Positions 25,306-34,226 of a DNA stretch of 64,000 bases are shown piece after piece. Each line of letters begins with the position of its first letter. The first letter of the stretch is position 1. Under the pieces are notes generated by a model, which saw only the letters and a list, made by a program, of their open reading frames with translations, did not search any database and had not been told where the DNA came from. Source of the stretch: Variovorax beijingensis (lineage in GTDB: Bacteria; Pseudomonadota; Gammaproteobacteria; Burkholderiales; Burkholderiaceae_C); NCBI RefSeq assembly GCF_003951285.1, contig NZ_RXFQ01000003.1, positions 357,319 to 421,318 on the forward strand, given 5' to 3'. Both the position numbers and the translations under genes were made by a program.

Positions 25306-26763
25306 ATGGCAGCGATGCGATGGAAAAACTGGAAGGGATGGGCCGCGGCCGCGGCGATCACGATGGCGGCGGGGCAGCCCGCGACGGCGGCGGTGCCGCT
25401 GCCGGCGCTCGGCGCCAACCCGGCGGAGGTGAGCGTGTCCGGCCTCTCGGCGGGCGGTTTCATGGCCGTGCAGTTGCACGTGGCCTATTCGGCCACCTTC
25501 AAGCGCGGCGCGGGCGTGGTGGCCGGCGGGCCGTACTACTGCGCCGAAGGCTCGGTGCTCAATGCCACCGGCCGCTGCATGGCGCACGGCAGCAGCATTC
25601 CGGTGTCGACGCTGGTCAACACCACCAACAGCTGGGCCGCCAGCGGTGCGATCGACCCGGTGTCGAACATGACGGGCTCCAGGCTTTACCTGTTCTCGGG
25701 CACTTCGGACAACACCGTCAAGCCGGCGGTGATGGACGACCTGAAGACCTACTACCAGAGCTTCGTGCCGGCCGCCAACACGGTCTACAGGAACAACATC
25801 GGCGCCGGCCATGCGATGGTCACCGACGACTACGGCGGCGCCTGCAGCACCACCGCCGCGCCCTACATCAACAACTGCGGCTTCGACCTGGCGGGCGAGA
25901 TCCTCGCGCAGCTGTATGGGCCGCTGAACCCGCGCAACAACGGCACCTTGGGCGGCAGCTTCACCGAGTTCAACCAGTCGGAATTCATCACCGGCCACGG
26001 CGTGGCCGCCACCGGCTGGATCTACGTGCCGCAGGCCTGCACCACGGCGTCGTGCCGCGTGCACATGGTGCTGCATGGCTGCAAGCAGAACTACACCGAC
26101 GTGGGCGACCAGTACGTGAAGAAGACCGGCTACAACCGCTGGGCCGACACCAACGACATCGTGCTGATCTACCCGCAGACCAGCACCGCCGCCACCAACA
26201 GCTGCTGGGACTGGTGGGGCTACGACAACGCCAACTACGCGAAGAAGTCGGGCCCGCAGATGGCGGCGCTCAAGGCCATGGTCGACCGCGTGACCGGCTC
26301 CGGCGGGGGCTCGTCGCTGCCGGCGCCCACCGGCGTGGGCACCTCGGGCGCGACCAGCAGCAGCATGGTGGTCGGCTGGGCCGGCGTCTCGGGTGCGAGC
26401 GGCTACAACGTCTACCGCGGCGGCAGCAAGGTCAACGCGGCGCCGGTGGCCGGCACCAACTACACCGACACCGGCCTGGCCCCGTCCACCACCTACAGCT
26501 GGACCGTGGCGGCGCTGGATGCGAGCAATGCGCAAGGCGCAATGTCGGCTGCGGCCACGGGCACCACGCTGGCCGGCAGCGGTGGCGGCGGAACCTGCTA
26601 CACCGCCAGCAACTATGCGCACACCGTGGCGGGCCGCGCCTATGCGCTGTGGGGCCTCACCTATGCCTACGGCTCGGGGCAGTCGATGGGCCTGTGGAAC
26701 GTCTACGTGACCACCACGCTCAAGCAGACCGGGCCCAACTACTACGTGATCGGCACCTGCTGA
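25306..26763 (+). CDS. Extracellular poly(3-hydroxybutyrate) depolymerase
   Basis: 485-aa secreted esterase that hydrolyses PHB. Signal peptide to about residue 29 (ending QPATAA); the lipase box GLSAGG puts the nucleophile at Ser48, close to the N-terminus as in type 2 catalytic domains; GTSDNTV and GAGHAMV probably supply Asp and His. A fibronectin type III linker follows (about 338-425), then a C-terminal substrate-binding domain (429-485, CYTASNYAHTVAGRAYALWG). This three-part layout marks an enzyme acting on extracellular, denatured PHB. The ATG follows AAGGAGA. It sits between the binding-protein and ATPase genes of an ABC importer, which is unusual. Confidence 0.92.
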   Translation: MAAMRWKNWKGWAAAAAITMAAGQPATAAVPLPALGANPAEVSVSGLSAGGFMAVQLHVAYSATFKRGAGVVAGGPYYCAEGSVLNATGRCMAHGSSIPVSTLVNTTNSWAASGAIDPVSNMTGSRLYLFSGTSDNTVKPAVMDDLKTYYQSFVPAANTVYRNNIGAGHAMVTDDYGGACSTTAAPYINNCGFDLAGEILAQLYGPLNPRNNGTLGGSFTEFNQSEFITGHGVAATGWIYVPQACTTASCRVHMVLHGCKQNYTDVGDQYVKKTGYNRWADTNDIVLIYPQTSTAATNSCWDWWGYDNANYAKKSGPQMAALKAMVDRVTGSGGGSSLPAPTGVGTSGATSSSMVVGWAGVSGASGYNVYRGGSKVNAAPVAGTNYTDTGLAPSTTYSWTVAALDASNAQGAMSAAATGTTLAGSGGGGTCYTASNYAHTVAGRAYALWGLTYAYGSGQSMGLWNVYVTTTLKQTGPNYYVIGTC

Positions 26764-26803
26764 GGCCGATCGGCACCTTTTTTTTCATTTGCCATGACCC
26801 ACG

Positions 26804-27571
26804 ATGCTTGAGACCAAAGACCTGACCATCCGCTTCGGCGGGCACGTGGCCGTCAACGGCGTGAGCTGCGCCTTCGCGCCGGGCACGCTGACGGCCATCG
26901 TCGGCCCCAACGGCGCGGGCAAGACCACCTACTTCAACCTGATCTCGGGCCAGCTCAAGGCGAGCGCGGGCACGGTGTCGCTCGACGGGCAGCTGCTGTC
27001 GGGCCTGTCGCCGTCGGCGCGCACGCACGCGGGGCTGGGGCGGGCCTTCCAGCTCACCAACCTGTTCCCCAACCTCACGGTGCTGGAGAACGTGCGCCTG
27101 GCGGTGCAGGCCACGCGCGAGGGCGAGCACCGGCGCGGGCTCAACCTGTGGAGCATCTGGAGCGACCACAAGGCGCTGACCGAACGCGCCGACCAGATCC
27201 TCGCGGACGTGGCGCTGAAGTCGCGCGAACACGCGACGGTGGCGAGCCTGCCGCACGGCGACCAGCGCAAGCTCGAAGTGGCGCTCCTGATGGCGCTCGA
27301 GCCCAAGGTCTTCATGTTCGACGAGCCGACCGCCGGCATGAACGCGGCCGAGGCGCCCGTCATCCTCGACCTGATCCGCAAGCTCAAGCAGGACAAGAGC
27401 AAGACCATCCTGCTGGTCGAACACAAGATGGACGTGGTGCGCGAGCTCGCGGACCGCATCATCGTGCTGCACAACGGCACGCTGGTGGCCGATGGCGAAC
27501 CGGCAAAGGTGATCGCCTCGCCGGTGGTGCAGGAGGCCTACCTGGGCATTGCGAAGGAGGCTGCTGCATGA
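26804..27571 (+). CDS. ABC transporter ATP-binding protein, LivG type
   Basis: 255-aa ATPase. Walker A GPNGAGKTT near residue 35, Walker B KVFMFDEPTAGMN, and the LivG-specific C-terminal tail (VVQEAYLG) are present. The signature region reads SLPHGDQRKLEVALL rather than LSGGQ, as in LivG. It partners with the LivF-like ATPase and the two permeases that follow. The gap after the depolymerase gene (40 bp) contains a run of eight T, so some transcripts may end before this gene. Its stop overlaps the next ATG. Confidence 0.94.
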   Translation: MLETKDLTIRFGGHVAVNGVSCAFAPGTLTAIVGPNGAGKTTYFNLISGQLKASAGTVSLDGQLLSGLSPSARTHAGLGRAFQLTNLFPNLTVLENVRLAVQATREGEHRRGLNLWSIWSDHKALTERADQILADVALKSREHATVASLPHGDQRKLEVALLMALEPKVFMFDEPTAGMNAAEAPVILDLIRKLKQDKSKTILLVEHKMDVVRELADRIIVLHNGTLVADGEPAKVIASPVVQEAYLGIAKEAAA

Positions 27572-28293
27572 GCACCAACCTGTTGAGTCTCGAAGGCGTG
27601 CAGACGCACATCGGGGCGTACCACATCCTCCACGGCGTCGACCTGGTCGTGCCCCGGGGCCAGCTCACCATGCTGCTGGGCCGCAACGGCGCGGGCAAGA
27701 CGACCACGCTGCGGACCATCATGGGCCTGTGGCATGCATCGCAGGGCAGGGTGCGCTTCGGTGAAAGGGATATCACGGCGATGCACACGCCGCAGATCGC
27801 GGAGCTCGGCATTGCCTATGTGCCCGAGAACATGGGCATCTTCTCCGACCTCACGGTGAAGGAGAACATGCTGCTGGCCGCGCGCGGCGCAAGGAGCGCA
27901 GCGGAGATCGACGACACGCGCCTCAAGTGGATCTTCAAGCTCTTTCCCGCAGTGGAGAAGTTCTGGAACCATCCGGCCGGCAAGCTCTCGGGCGGGCAGA
28001 AGCAGATGCTCGCGGTGTCGCGCGCCATCGTCGAGCCGCGCGAGCTGCTGCTGATCGATGAGCCCAGCAAGGGCCTCGCGCCCGTGATGATCAACAACAT
28101 GATCGACGCCTTCGCCGAGCTCAAGGCGAGCGGCGTGACGATCCTGCTGGTGGAGCAGAACATCAACTTCGCCCAGCGCCTGGGCGACACCGTCGCGGTG
28201 ATGGACAACGGCCGCGTGGTGCACAGCGGCTCGATGGCGGCGTTCTCCGCCGATGCGCAACTGCAGCAATCGCTGCTCGGACTGGCTCTATGA
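27568..28293 (+). CDS. ABC transporter ATP-binding protein, LivF type
   Basis: 241-aa ATPase, the second nucleotide-binding subunit of the importer. Walker A GRNGAGKTT, signature LSGGQKQMLAVSRAI, Walker B LLLIDEPSKGLAP are intact. It starts in a 4-nt ATGA overlap with the LivG-type gene and overlaps the following permease gene in the same way. Confidence 0.94.
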   Translation: MSTNLLSLEGVQTHIGAYHILHGVDLVVPRGQLTMLLGRNGAGKTTTLRTIMGLWHASQGRVRFGERDITAMHTPQIAELGIAYVPENMGIFSDLTVKENMLLAARGARSAAEIDDTRLKWIFKLFPAVEKFWNHPAGKLSGGQKQMLAVSRAIVEPRELLLIDEPSKGLAPVMINNMIDAFAELKASGVTILLVEQNINFAQRLGDTVAVMDNGRVVHSGSMAAFSADAQLQQSLLGLAL

Positions 28294-29270
28294 AACTCGA
28301 CTTCGACTGGAAGCCATTGCTTCTCGCGCCGATCCTCGCACTGGCTGCGCTGCCCCTCACGGGCTCGTTCTCGACCTGGCTCACGCTCACGGTCGCGGGG
28401 CTGGCGATGGGCATGATCATCTTCATCATCGCCTCGGGCCTCACGCTGGTGTTCGGGCTGATGGACGTGCTCAACTTCGGCCACGGCGTGTTCATCGCAC
28501 TCGGCGCCTTCGTGGCCAGCAGCGTGCTCGGCCTGATGGGCGACTGGACGGGTTCGGGCGAACTGTGGCGCAACCTCGTCGCCGTGTTCCCCGCGATGCT
28601 GGTCGCCATGGCGGTGGCCGGCGCGGTCGGCCTCGCGTTCGAGCGCTTCATCGTGCGGCCGGTGTACGGCCAGCACCTGAAGCAGATCCTGATCACCATG
28701 GGCGGCATGATCATCGGCGAGGAACTCATCAAGGTGATCTGGGGCCCGGCGCAGATTCCGCTGCCGCTGCCCGAGGCGCTGCGCGGCTCGCTGTTCGTGG
28801 CCGACGCGGCGATCAGCAAGTACCGGCTGCTCGCGGTGGCGGTGGGCGTGGTGGTGTTCGGACTGCTCGCATGGACGCTCGCGCGCACCAAGATCGGCCT
28901 CCTGATCCGCGCCGGCGTGCAGGACCGCGAGATGGTCGAGTCGCTGGGCTACCGCATCGGCCGGCTGTTCGTCGGCGTGTTCGTGGTGGGCAGCGCGCTG
29001 GCGGGCCTGGGCGGCGTGATGTGGGGGCTGTTCCAGCAGAACCTGGTGCCGCAGATGGGCGCGCAGGTCAACGTGCTGATCTTCATCGTGATCATCATCG
29101 GCGGTCTCGGCTCGACGGGCGGCGCGCTCATTGGTGCGCTGCTGGTGGGGCTCATGACCAACTACATCGGCTTCCTGCTGCCCACGCTCACGCAGTTCGC
29201 GAGCATCCTGCTGATGGTGGCGGTGCTGCTGTGGCGTCCGCAAGGCGTGTACCCGGTGGCGAACCGCTGA
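28290..29270 (+). CDS. ABC transporter permease, LivH type
   Basis: 326-aa inner-membrane permease with about eight hydrophobic segments. The LivH signature FGLMDVLNFGHGVFIALGAF lies near residue 55 (quoted in part), and the coupling region ending ...IIIGGLGSTGGALIGAL is near residue 270. Starts in an ATGA overlap with the LivF-type gene. Confidence 0.93.
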   Translation: MKLDFDWKPLLLAPILALAALPLTGSFSTWLTLTVAGLAMGMIIFIIASGLTLVFGLMDVLNFGHGVFIALGAFVASSVLGLMGDWTGSGELWRNLVAVFPAMLVAMAVAGAVGLAFERFIVRPVYGQHLKQILITMGGMIIGEELIKVIWGPAQIPLPLPEALRGSLFVADAAISKYRLLAVAVGVVVFGLLAWTLARTKIGLLIRAGVQDREMVESLGYRIGRLFVGVFVVGSALAGLGGVMWGLFQQNLVPQMGAQVNVLIFIVIIIGGLGSTGGALIGALLVGLMTNYIGFLLPTLTQFASILLMVAVLLWRPQGVYPVANR

Positions 29271-29283
29271 GGAAGAAGACCCC

Positions 29284-30351
29284 ATGTTCCTGAAACGACT
29301 TCTCTCCAACGACATGCCCCGAAGCCGCCTGCTGGCGCTGCTGCTGGTGGCGCTGTTCATCGCGCTGGCGTTCGCGCCGTTCATCTTTCCGGGCGTGAAG
29401 GCGCTCAGCGTGGCGGCCAAGATCCTGGTGTTCGTGGTGCTGGTCGCGAGCTTCGACCTGCTGTTGGGCTACACCGGCATCGTGAGCTTTGCGCACACCA
29501 TGTTCTTCGGCATCGGCGCCTATGGCATCGCGATCTCGGCGTCGCGGCTCGGGCCCAACTGGGGCGCGGTGCTGCTCGGGCTCGCGGCGTCGCTCGCGGT
29601 CTCGCTGGTGCTCTCGTTCGCGATCGGGCTGTTCTCGCTCAGGGTGCGCGCGATCTTCTTCGCGATGATCACGCTGGCGGTGGCCTCGGCCTTCCAGACG
29701 CTGGCCTCGCAGCTGTCGGACTTCACCGGCGGCGAAGACGGCCTGACCTTCAAGCTGCCCGAGCTGATCTCGCCGAGCTTCGAGTTCTCCGGGGAACCTT
29801 TCCTCGGCGTCTCGCTCGATGGCCGGCTGCTGTGCTATTACCTGCTTTTCGTGGCGGCGGTGGTGCTGGTGCTCGCGCTGCTGCGCATCGTGAATTCGCC
29901 TTTCGGCCGCGTGCTGCAGGCCATCCGAGAAAACGAGTTTCGCGCCGAGGCCATCGGCTACCGTGTGGTGGTGTACCGCACCACGGCGGCCGTGCTGTCG
30001 GCGCTCTTTGCCACGCTGGCCGGCGCCATGCTCGCGATCTGGCTGCGCTACAACGGCCCCGACACTTCACTGAGCTTCGAGATCATGATCGACGTGCTGC
30101 TGATCGTGGTGATCGGCGGCATGGGCACGATCTACGGCGCGGCCATTGGTGCGGTGCTGTTCGTGGTGGCGCAGAGCTACCTGCAGGACCTGCTGCGCGT
30201 GGGCAGCGAGGCCGCGAGCGGGCTGCCGTGGCTCGCGGCGCTCTTGTCGCCGGACCGCTGGCTGCTGTGGCTGGGGGTGCTGTTCGTGCTCTCGGTCTAT
30301 TACTTTCCGACCGGCATCGTGGGCAAGCTCAGGGCGAGGGCCGCACGATGA
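29284..30351 (+). CDS. ABC transporter permease, LivM type
   Basis: 355-aa inner-membrane permease, partner of the LivH-type subunit. LivM landmarks: LLLGYTGIVSFAHTMFFGIG near residue 60 (20 residues), AIRENEFRAEAIGY near residue 215, and VIGGMGTIYGAAIGA near residue 275. It lies 13 bp after the first permease gene, and its stop overlaps the start of the hydrolase gene. Confidence 0.93.
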   Translation: MFLKRLLSNDMPRSRLLALLLVALFIALAFAPFIFPGVKALSVAAKILVFVVLVASFDLLLGYTGIVSFAHTMFFGIGAYGIAISASRLGPNWGAVLLGLAASLAVSLVLSFAIGLFSLRVRAIFFAMITLAVASAFQTLASQLSDFTGGEDGLTFKLPELISPSFEFSGEPFLGVSLDGRLLCYYLLFVAAVVLVLALLRIVNSPFGRVLQAIRENEFRAEAIGYRVVVYRTTAAVLSALFATLAGAMLAIWLRYNGPDTSLSFEIMIDVLLIVVIGGMGTIYGAAIGAVLFVVAQSYLQDLLRVGSEAASGLPWLAALLSPDRWLLWLGVLFVLSVYYFPTGIVGKLRARAAR

Positions 30352-31235
30352 GCAACGAGTTTCCGCTTCCGTCCTCCCACTATGCGCAGCTCGTGGGCCG
30401 CGAAATCCATTGGCTCGACTGGGGCGCGCCGGACGCGCCGGTGGTCATTGCCTGGCACGGCCTTGCGCGCACCTGCCGTGACATGGACGAACTGGCGCAG
30501 CACTTTGCCACGCGCGGCTTCCGCGTGATCTGCCCCGACACCATCGGCCGCGGCCTCAGCCAGTGGAGTCCGCTGCCCGACGAGGAATACCAACTCTCGT
30601 TCTATGCGCGCATTGCCGGTGCACTGTGCGACGAGCTGCGGCTGGGCCGCGTGCACTGGGTCGGCACGTCGATGGGCGGCGCCATCGGCACCGTCTGCGC
30701 GTCGGGCCTGTTCGAGCCGCGCATGAAGGCGCGCATTGCGAGCCTCACGCTCAACGACAACGCGCCGCAGCTCGCGCAGGCGGCCATCGAACGCATCCGC
30801 GCCTATGCCGGCGAGCCGCCCGCGTTCGGCACGGTGGCCGAGCTGGAGGCGTTCTTCCGCACCGTCTACAAGCCCTATGGCTGGCTCAGCGATGCGCAGT
30901 GGCGCCGGCTGACCGAAAGCTCCACGCGCCGCCTGCCCGACGGCCGTGTGACGCCGCATTACGACCCGGCGATGGTCCGGCAGTTCAGCGCGCACGACAA
31001 CGACTACCTGATCTGGCCGCACTACGACGTGATCGAGGCGCCGGTGCTGTGCCTGCGTGGCGCCGAGTCGGACCTGGTGCTGCCCGAGGTGACGCAGCAG
31101 ATGCAGCAGCGGGGGCCGGGCGCCGCCGGGCTGCTGAAGGTCGTCGAAATCCAGGGGTGCGGCCACGCGCCCGCGCTCAACGTGCCCGAACAACTGCAGC
31201 TGATCGAAGGGTTTATCCGGGCCGCCGGCCGCTAG
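30348..31235 (+). CDS. Alpha/beta hydrolase, last gene of the ABC/PHB depolymerase operon
   Basis: 295-aa cytosolic hydrolase. The oxyanion segment AWHGLARTCRDMDEL, the nucleophile elbow GTSMGG (Ser about 107), an Asp in the AESDLVLPE segment and His in GCGHAPAL form the expected triad. It starts in an ATGA overlap with the LivM-type permease, so it belongs to the same transcript. No signal peptide is seen. The operon context suggests it may cleave an imported ester or oligomer, such as hydroxybutyrate oligomers; this is inference only. Confidence 0.87.
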   Translation: MSNEFPLPSSHYAQLVGREIHWLDWGAPDAPVVIAWHGLARTCRDMDELAQHFATRGFRVICPDTIGRGLSQWSPLPDEEYQLSFYARIAGALCDELRLGRVHWVGTSMGGAIGTVCASGLFEPRMKARIASLTLNDNAPQLAQAAIERIRAYAGEPPAFGTVAELEAFFRTVYKPYGWLSDAQWRRLTESSTRRLPDGRVTPHYDPAMVRQFSAHDNDYLIWPHYDVIEAPVLCLRGAESDLVLPEVTQQMQQRGPGAAGLLKVVEIQGCGHAPALNVPEQLQLIEGFIRAAGR

Positions 31236-31288
31236 GCGCGCGTCGGCGAGACAATCGCCGCCGATTTCCCACCACAAGGATCCACGCC

Positions 31289-31795
31289 ATGGCGCTTTCG
31301 ATGTACGACCTCTCCGTGCCGGTCTTTTCCCGCGGACTCGGCCAGCTCACCCATCTGCTCGAGAAGAGCCTGGCGCACGCCAGGGCCAACGACATCGATC
31401 CGGCAACGCTGGTGGACGCGAGGCTGGCACCGGACATGCTCACGCTGGCCGGCCAGATCCAGCGCGCAAGCGATGCTTCGAAGCTCGGCGTGGCGCGCAT
31501 CGCCGGCATCACGGCGCCGAGCTTCCCCGACGAGGAAAAGACCTATGACGAGCTGCTGGCCCGCATCGCGAAGACGCAGGATTTCCTCGCGACCGTGGAC
31601 CGCGCGCTGGTCGACGGCCAGGAGGAGCGCCCCGTGACCATCAAGACGCGCGAGGGCGAGGCGCATTTCACCGCGCAGCGCTACCTGCTGCAGTTCGCGC
31701 TGCCCAACTTCTTCTTCCACGTGACCACGGCCTACGGCGTGCTGCGCCACAAGGGCATGCCGATCGGAAAGATGGACTATCTGGGCAGGTTCTGA
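31289..31795 (+). CDS. DUF1993 family protein
   Basis: 168-aa protein that matches the DUF1993 pattern: [19 protein letters not shown] at the start, [14 protein letters not shown] in the middle and a C-terminal segment with [19 protein letters not shown]. The family is related to DinB-like four-helix proteins; its function is unknown. An AAGGA Shine-Dalgarno precedes the ATG. Its 3' end overlaps the convergent ferrochelatase gene by 19 bp. Confidence 0.85.
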   Translation: MALSMYDLSVPVFSRGLGQLTHLLEKSLAHARANDIDPATLVDARLAPDMLTLAGQIQRASDASKLGVARIAGITAPSFPDEEKTYDELLARIAKTQDFLATVDRALVDGQEERPVTIKTREGEAHFTAQRYLLQFALPNFFFHVTTAYGVLRHKGMPIGKMDYLGRF

Positions 31796-32841
31796 GCGCT
31801 GGCGGCGGGCCGGGTGGGCCAGCCCGCCAGGTTGCGCTCGGCAATGCCCGCCAGCGCGGTGATCCACGCCGGGCTGTCGTTGAGGCAGGGGATGTAGCTG
31901 AAGGTTGTACCGCCCGCATGCAGGAAGGCTTCGCGGCCTTCCATGGCAATTTCTTCGAGCGTCTCGAGGCAGTCGGCCGGAAAGCCCGGGCACACCACGT
32001 CGATCCGCTTCACGCCGCTTGCGCCGAGCTCGCGCAGGGTTGGCTCGGTGTAGGGCTCGAGCCACTTGGCACGGCCGAAACGCGACTGGAAGGTCACGCG
32101 GTATCCCGCGTCCGCAAGGCCCAGCCGCGCCGCCAGCAGGCGCGCGGTTTCGAGGCACTGGGCCTGGTACGGATCGCCGAGCGCGATGTTGCGCACCGGA
32201 ATGCCGTGGAAGCTCATCAGAAGCAGCTCGCCGCGGCCTTCGCGCTTCCAGTGCGCTTCGATGCCGAGCGCCAGCGCCTCGATGTAGGCCGGATCGTCGT
32301 GGTACTGGTTGACGAAGCGGAACTCCGGAATGCGGCGCTGGCCGCGGCTCCAGTCGTTCACCGCGTCGATCACGCTGGCCGTGGTGGTGGCCGAATACTG
32401 CGGATAGGCCTGCAGCACCAGCACGCGCGTGGCGCCTTCGGCCTGCAGCGCATCGAGGCGCGAAGCGATCGACGGGCTGGCGTAGCGCATGGCATCGTGC
32501 ACCGTCACGCGGTGGCCGCGCTCGCCGAGCCAGCCTGCGAGCAGCATGGCCTGCTTGCGGGTCCACACCTTCAGCGGCGAGCCCTCGGCCATCCAGATGC
32601 TCGCGTACTTGGCGGCCGACTTGGCGGGCCGCACGCGCAGGATGATGCCGTGCAGGATCAAGGCCCAGAGCAGCCTGGGGATCTCGACCACGCGCGGGTC
32701 GCCCAGAAACTCCGCCAGGTAGGGCCGCACGGCGGCTGCGGTGGGGGCATCGGGCGAGCCCAGGTTGCACCAGAGGATGGCGGTGCGTTCGATGGCGCGC
32801 GCGGGGTCGATGGAACCGCGGTTCCCGTTGTCTTGAGGCAT
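31777..32841 (-). CDS. hemH: Ferrochelatase
   Basis: 354-aa enzyme that inserts Fe2+ into protoporphyrin IX, the last step of protoheme synthesis. Family motifs: [12 protein letters not shown] near the N-terminus, [16 protein letters not shown], the active-site [12 protein letters not shown] with the catalytic His, and [15 protein letters not shown]. The frame is open far upstream, but the ATG at 32841 gives the usual ferrochelatase length and lies 15 bp from the start of the divergent HAD gene. Confidence 0.95.
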   Translation of the reverse strand: MPQDNGNRGSIDPARAIERTAILWCNLGSPDAPTAAAVRPYLAEFLGDPRVVEIPRLLWALILHGIILRVRPAKSAAKYASIWMAEGSPLKVWTRKQAMLLAGWLGERGHRVTVHDAMRYASPSIASRLDALQAEGATRVLVLQAYPQYSATTTASVIDAVNDWSRGQRRIPEFRFVNQYHDDPAYIEALALGIEAHWKREGRGELLLMSFHGIPVRNIALGDPYQAQCLETARLLAARLGLADAGYRVTFQSRFGRAKWLEPYTEPTLRELGASGVKRIDVVCPGFPADCLETLEEIAMEGREAFLHAGGTTFSYIPCLNDSPAWITALAGIAERNLAGWPTRPAASAQNLPR

Positions 32842-32856
32842 GCGATATTCTCGGGC

Positions 32857-33588
32857 ATGACCTCCGCTTCCACGGCGCCGGCAAGCGCCGCGCCCCTCGA
32901 CATCAAGCGCATCTCGGCGATCTCGCTCGACCTGGACGACACCCTCTGGCCGATCTGGCCGACCATCGAGCGCGCCGAGACCGTGCTGCAGGAATGGCTG
33001 CTGCGCGAGGCACCGAAGACCGCCTCGCTGCTGCTGACGCCGGGCGTCCTGCGCGAGTTGCGCGAAGCCACCGCCAAGGAACGCTCCGACCTGGCGCACG
33101 ACCTCAGCGCGCTGCGCCGCGAGTCGATCCGCGCGGCGCTCAGGCACGCGGGCGAAGACCCGGCGCTGGCCGATCCGGCCTTCGATGCCTTCTTTGCCGA
33201 ACGCCAGCGCGTGACGCTCTACGAAGACGCGCTGCCGGCCCTCAAGTGGCTGAGCGAACGCTATCCGCTGGTGGCGGTGTCGAACGGCAATGCGGACATC
33301 CACCAGACCGGCGTCGGCCGATGGTTCCGCACCGCGTTCAACGCGCGCGCCTTCGGCAGCGGCAAGCCACATGCGCCGATCTTCCGTGCTGCGGCCGCGT
33401 CGGTCGGCCTGCTGCCCAAGGACGTGCTGCACGTTGGCGACGACGCCGAGCTCGACGTGGTCGGCGCACTCAATGCCGGCATGCAGGCGGCCTGGCTGGT
33501 GCGCGACGAGCGCCCGTGGGTGCACGGCGCGCGGCCGCAACTGATCGTGCCGAACCTGCACGCCCTGTGCGTGGCGCTCGGCGCCTGA
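32857..33588 (+). CDS. HAD-superfamily hydrolase
   Basis: 243-aa phosphatase-like protein. Motif [11 protein letters not shown] gives Asp25 and Asp27; motif [12 protein letters not shown]; motif III Lys in SGKPHAPIF; motif [20 protein letters not shown]. The helical cap between motifs I and II makes it a class with a C1-type cap, like the YjjG/HdhA-type nucleotidases. The substrate is unknown. Divergent from hemH with a 15-bp gap that must hold both ribosome-binding sites. Confidence 0.88.
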   Translation: MTSASTAPASAAPLDIKRISAISLDLDDTLWPIWPTIERAETVLQEWLLREAPKTASLLLTPGVLRELREATAKERSDLAHDLSALRRESIRAALRHAGEDPALADPAFDAFFAERQRVTLYEDALPALKWLSERYPLVAVSNGNADIHQTGVGRWFRTAFNARAFGSGKPHAPIFRAAAASVGLLPKDVLHVGDDAELDVVGALNAGMQAAWLVRDERPWVHGARPQLIVPNLHALCVALGA

Positions 33589-33589
33589 A

Positions 33590-33895
33590 CTATGAAAAGA
33601 CCGGCCTGAAGAAGCTGCGTTCGTAGCTCAGGATGCACCGGGTGTCCTCGGCGTACCTGAAGGCGGCCTGGCATTCGGCGTCCTGCATCGAATCGCAGCG
33701 GTACTGCTCGTAGGCGGCCAGGCTGGGAAAGCTGAACATCGCGAGCGCCACGTTGTTGGCGCCTTCCGACGGCAGGAAATAGCCATGGTGCTGGCCGCCG
33801 AACTTCTCGACCAGCGGAATCCACAGCTTGCCGTAATGCTCGAATTCCTTGAGCTTGTAGGGATCGAGGATGTAGCGCAGGTAGCAGGTGACCAT
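33590..33895 (-). CDS. NIPSNAP family protein
   Basis: 101-aa protein with the dimeric alpha/beta-barrel (NIPSNAP) pattern: [24 protein letters not shown] at the start (the first 20 residues are diagnostic), [16 protein letters not shown], and a C-terminal RSFFRPVF. Bacterial members are small proteins of unknown role. It converges with the HAD gene with one base between stops. Confidence 0.83.
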   Translation of the reverse strand: MVTCYLRYILDPYKLKEFEHYGKLWIPLVEKFGGQHHGYFLPSEGANNVALAMFSFPSLAAYEQYRCDSMQDAECQAAFRYAEDTRCILSYERSFFRPVFS

Positions 33896-33923
33896 GGTTC
33901 TTTCCGTATGAACAGAGGGGGCG

Positions 33924-34226
33924 TCAGTCCAGGCCGAAGCGCTCGCGCAGCGCGGCGCAGAAATCTTCCGTGCCGCTGAGCGAGAAAGTCACCGTGTCCA
34001 GCTCCGGCGCCTCGCGGGTCTGCTGCAGGTCGAAGTCCCAGGCCGCCCCGTCGTCGAGCGCGCCGCGCGCATCGGGAAAAGTGGCATCGGCCCAGGCCAG
34101 CACCTGCGCGATCTCGGCAAGCACTTCGTGTGTTCTTGCCGGCACGGTCGAGGCCATGGCATCGAAGGTGCCGTGGCCCTCGGTGTCTTCGCTGTAGTCG
34201 AAATCCAGGTAGCGCAGTTCGGTCAT
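33924..34226 (-). CDS. Small acidic protein coupled to hpnE, unknown function
   Basis: 100-aa soluble protein, acidic and rich in Asp/Glu (LDFDYSEDTEGHGTFDAM at the start). I do not recognise a family. Its ATG overlaps the hpnE stop codon as ATGA, so it is translated with the squalene-synthesis operon hpnC-hpnD-hpnE. Proteins with this N-terminus appear to be conserved companions of squalene genes only if a wider survey confirms it. Confidence 0.72.
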   Translation of the reverse strand: MTELRYLDFDYSEDTEGHGTFDAMASTVPARTHEVLAEIAQVLAWADATFPDARGALDDGAAWDFDLQQTREAPELDTVTFSLSGTEDFCAALRERFGLD

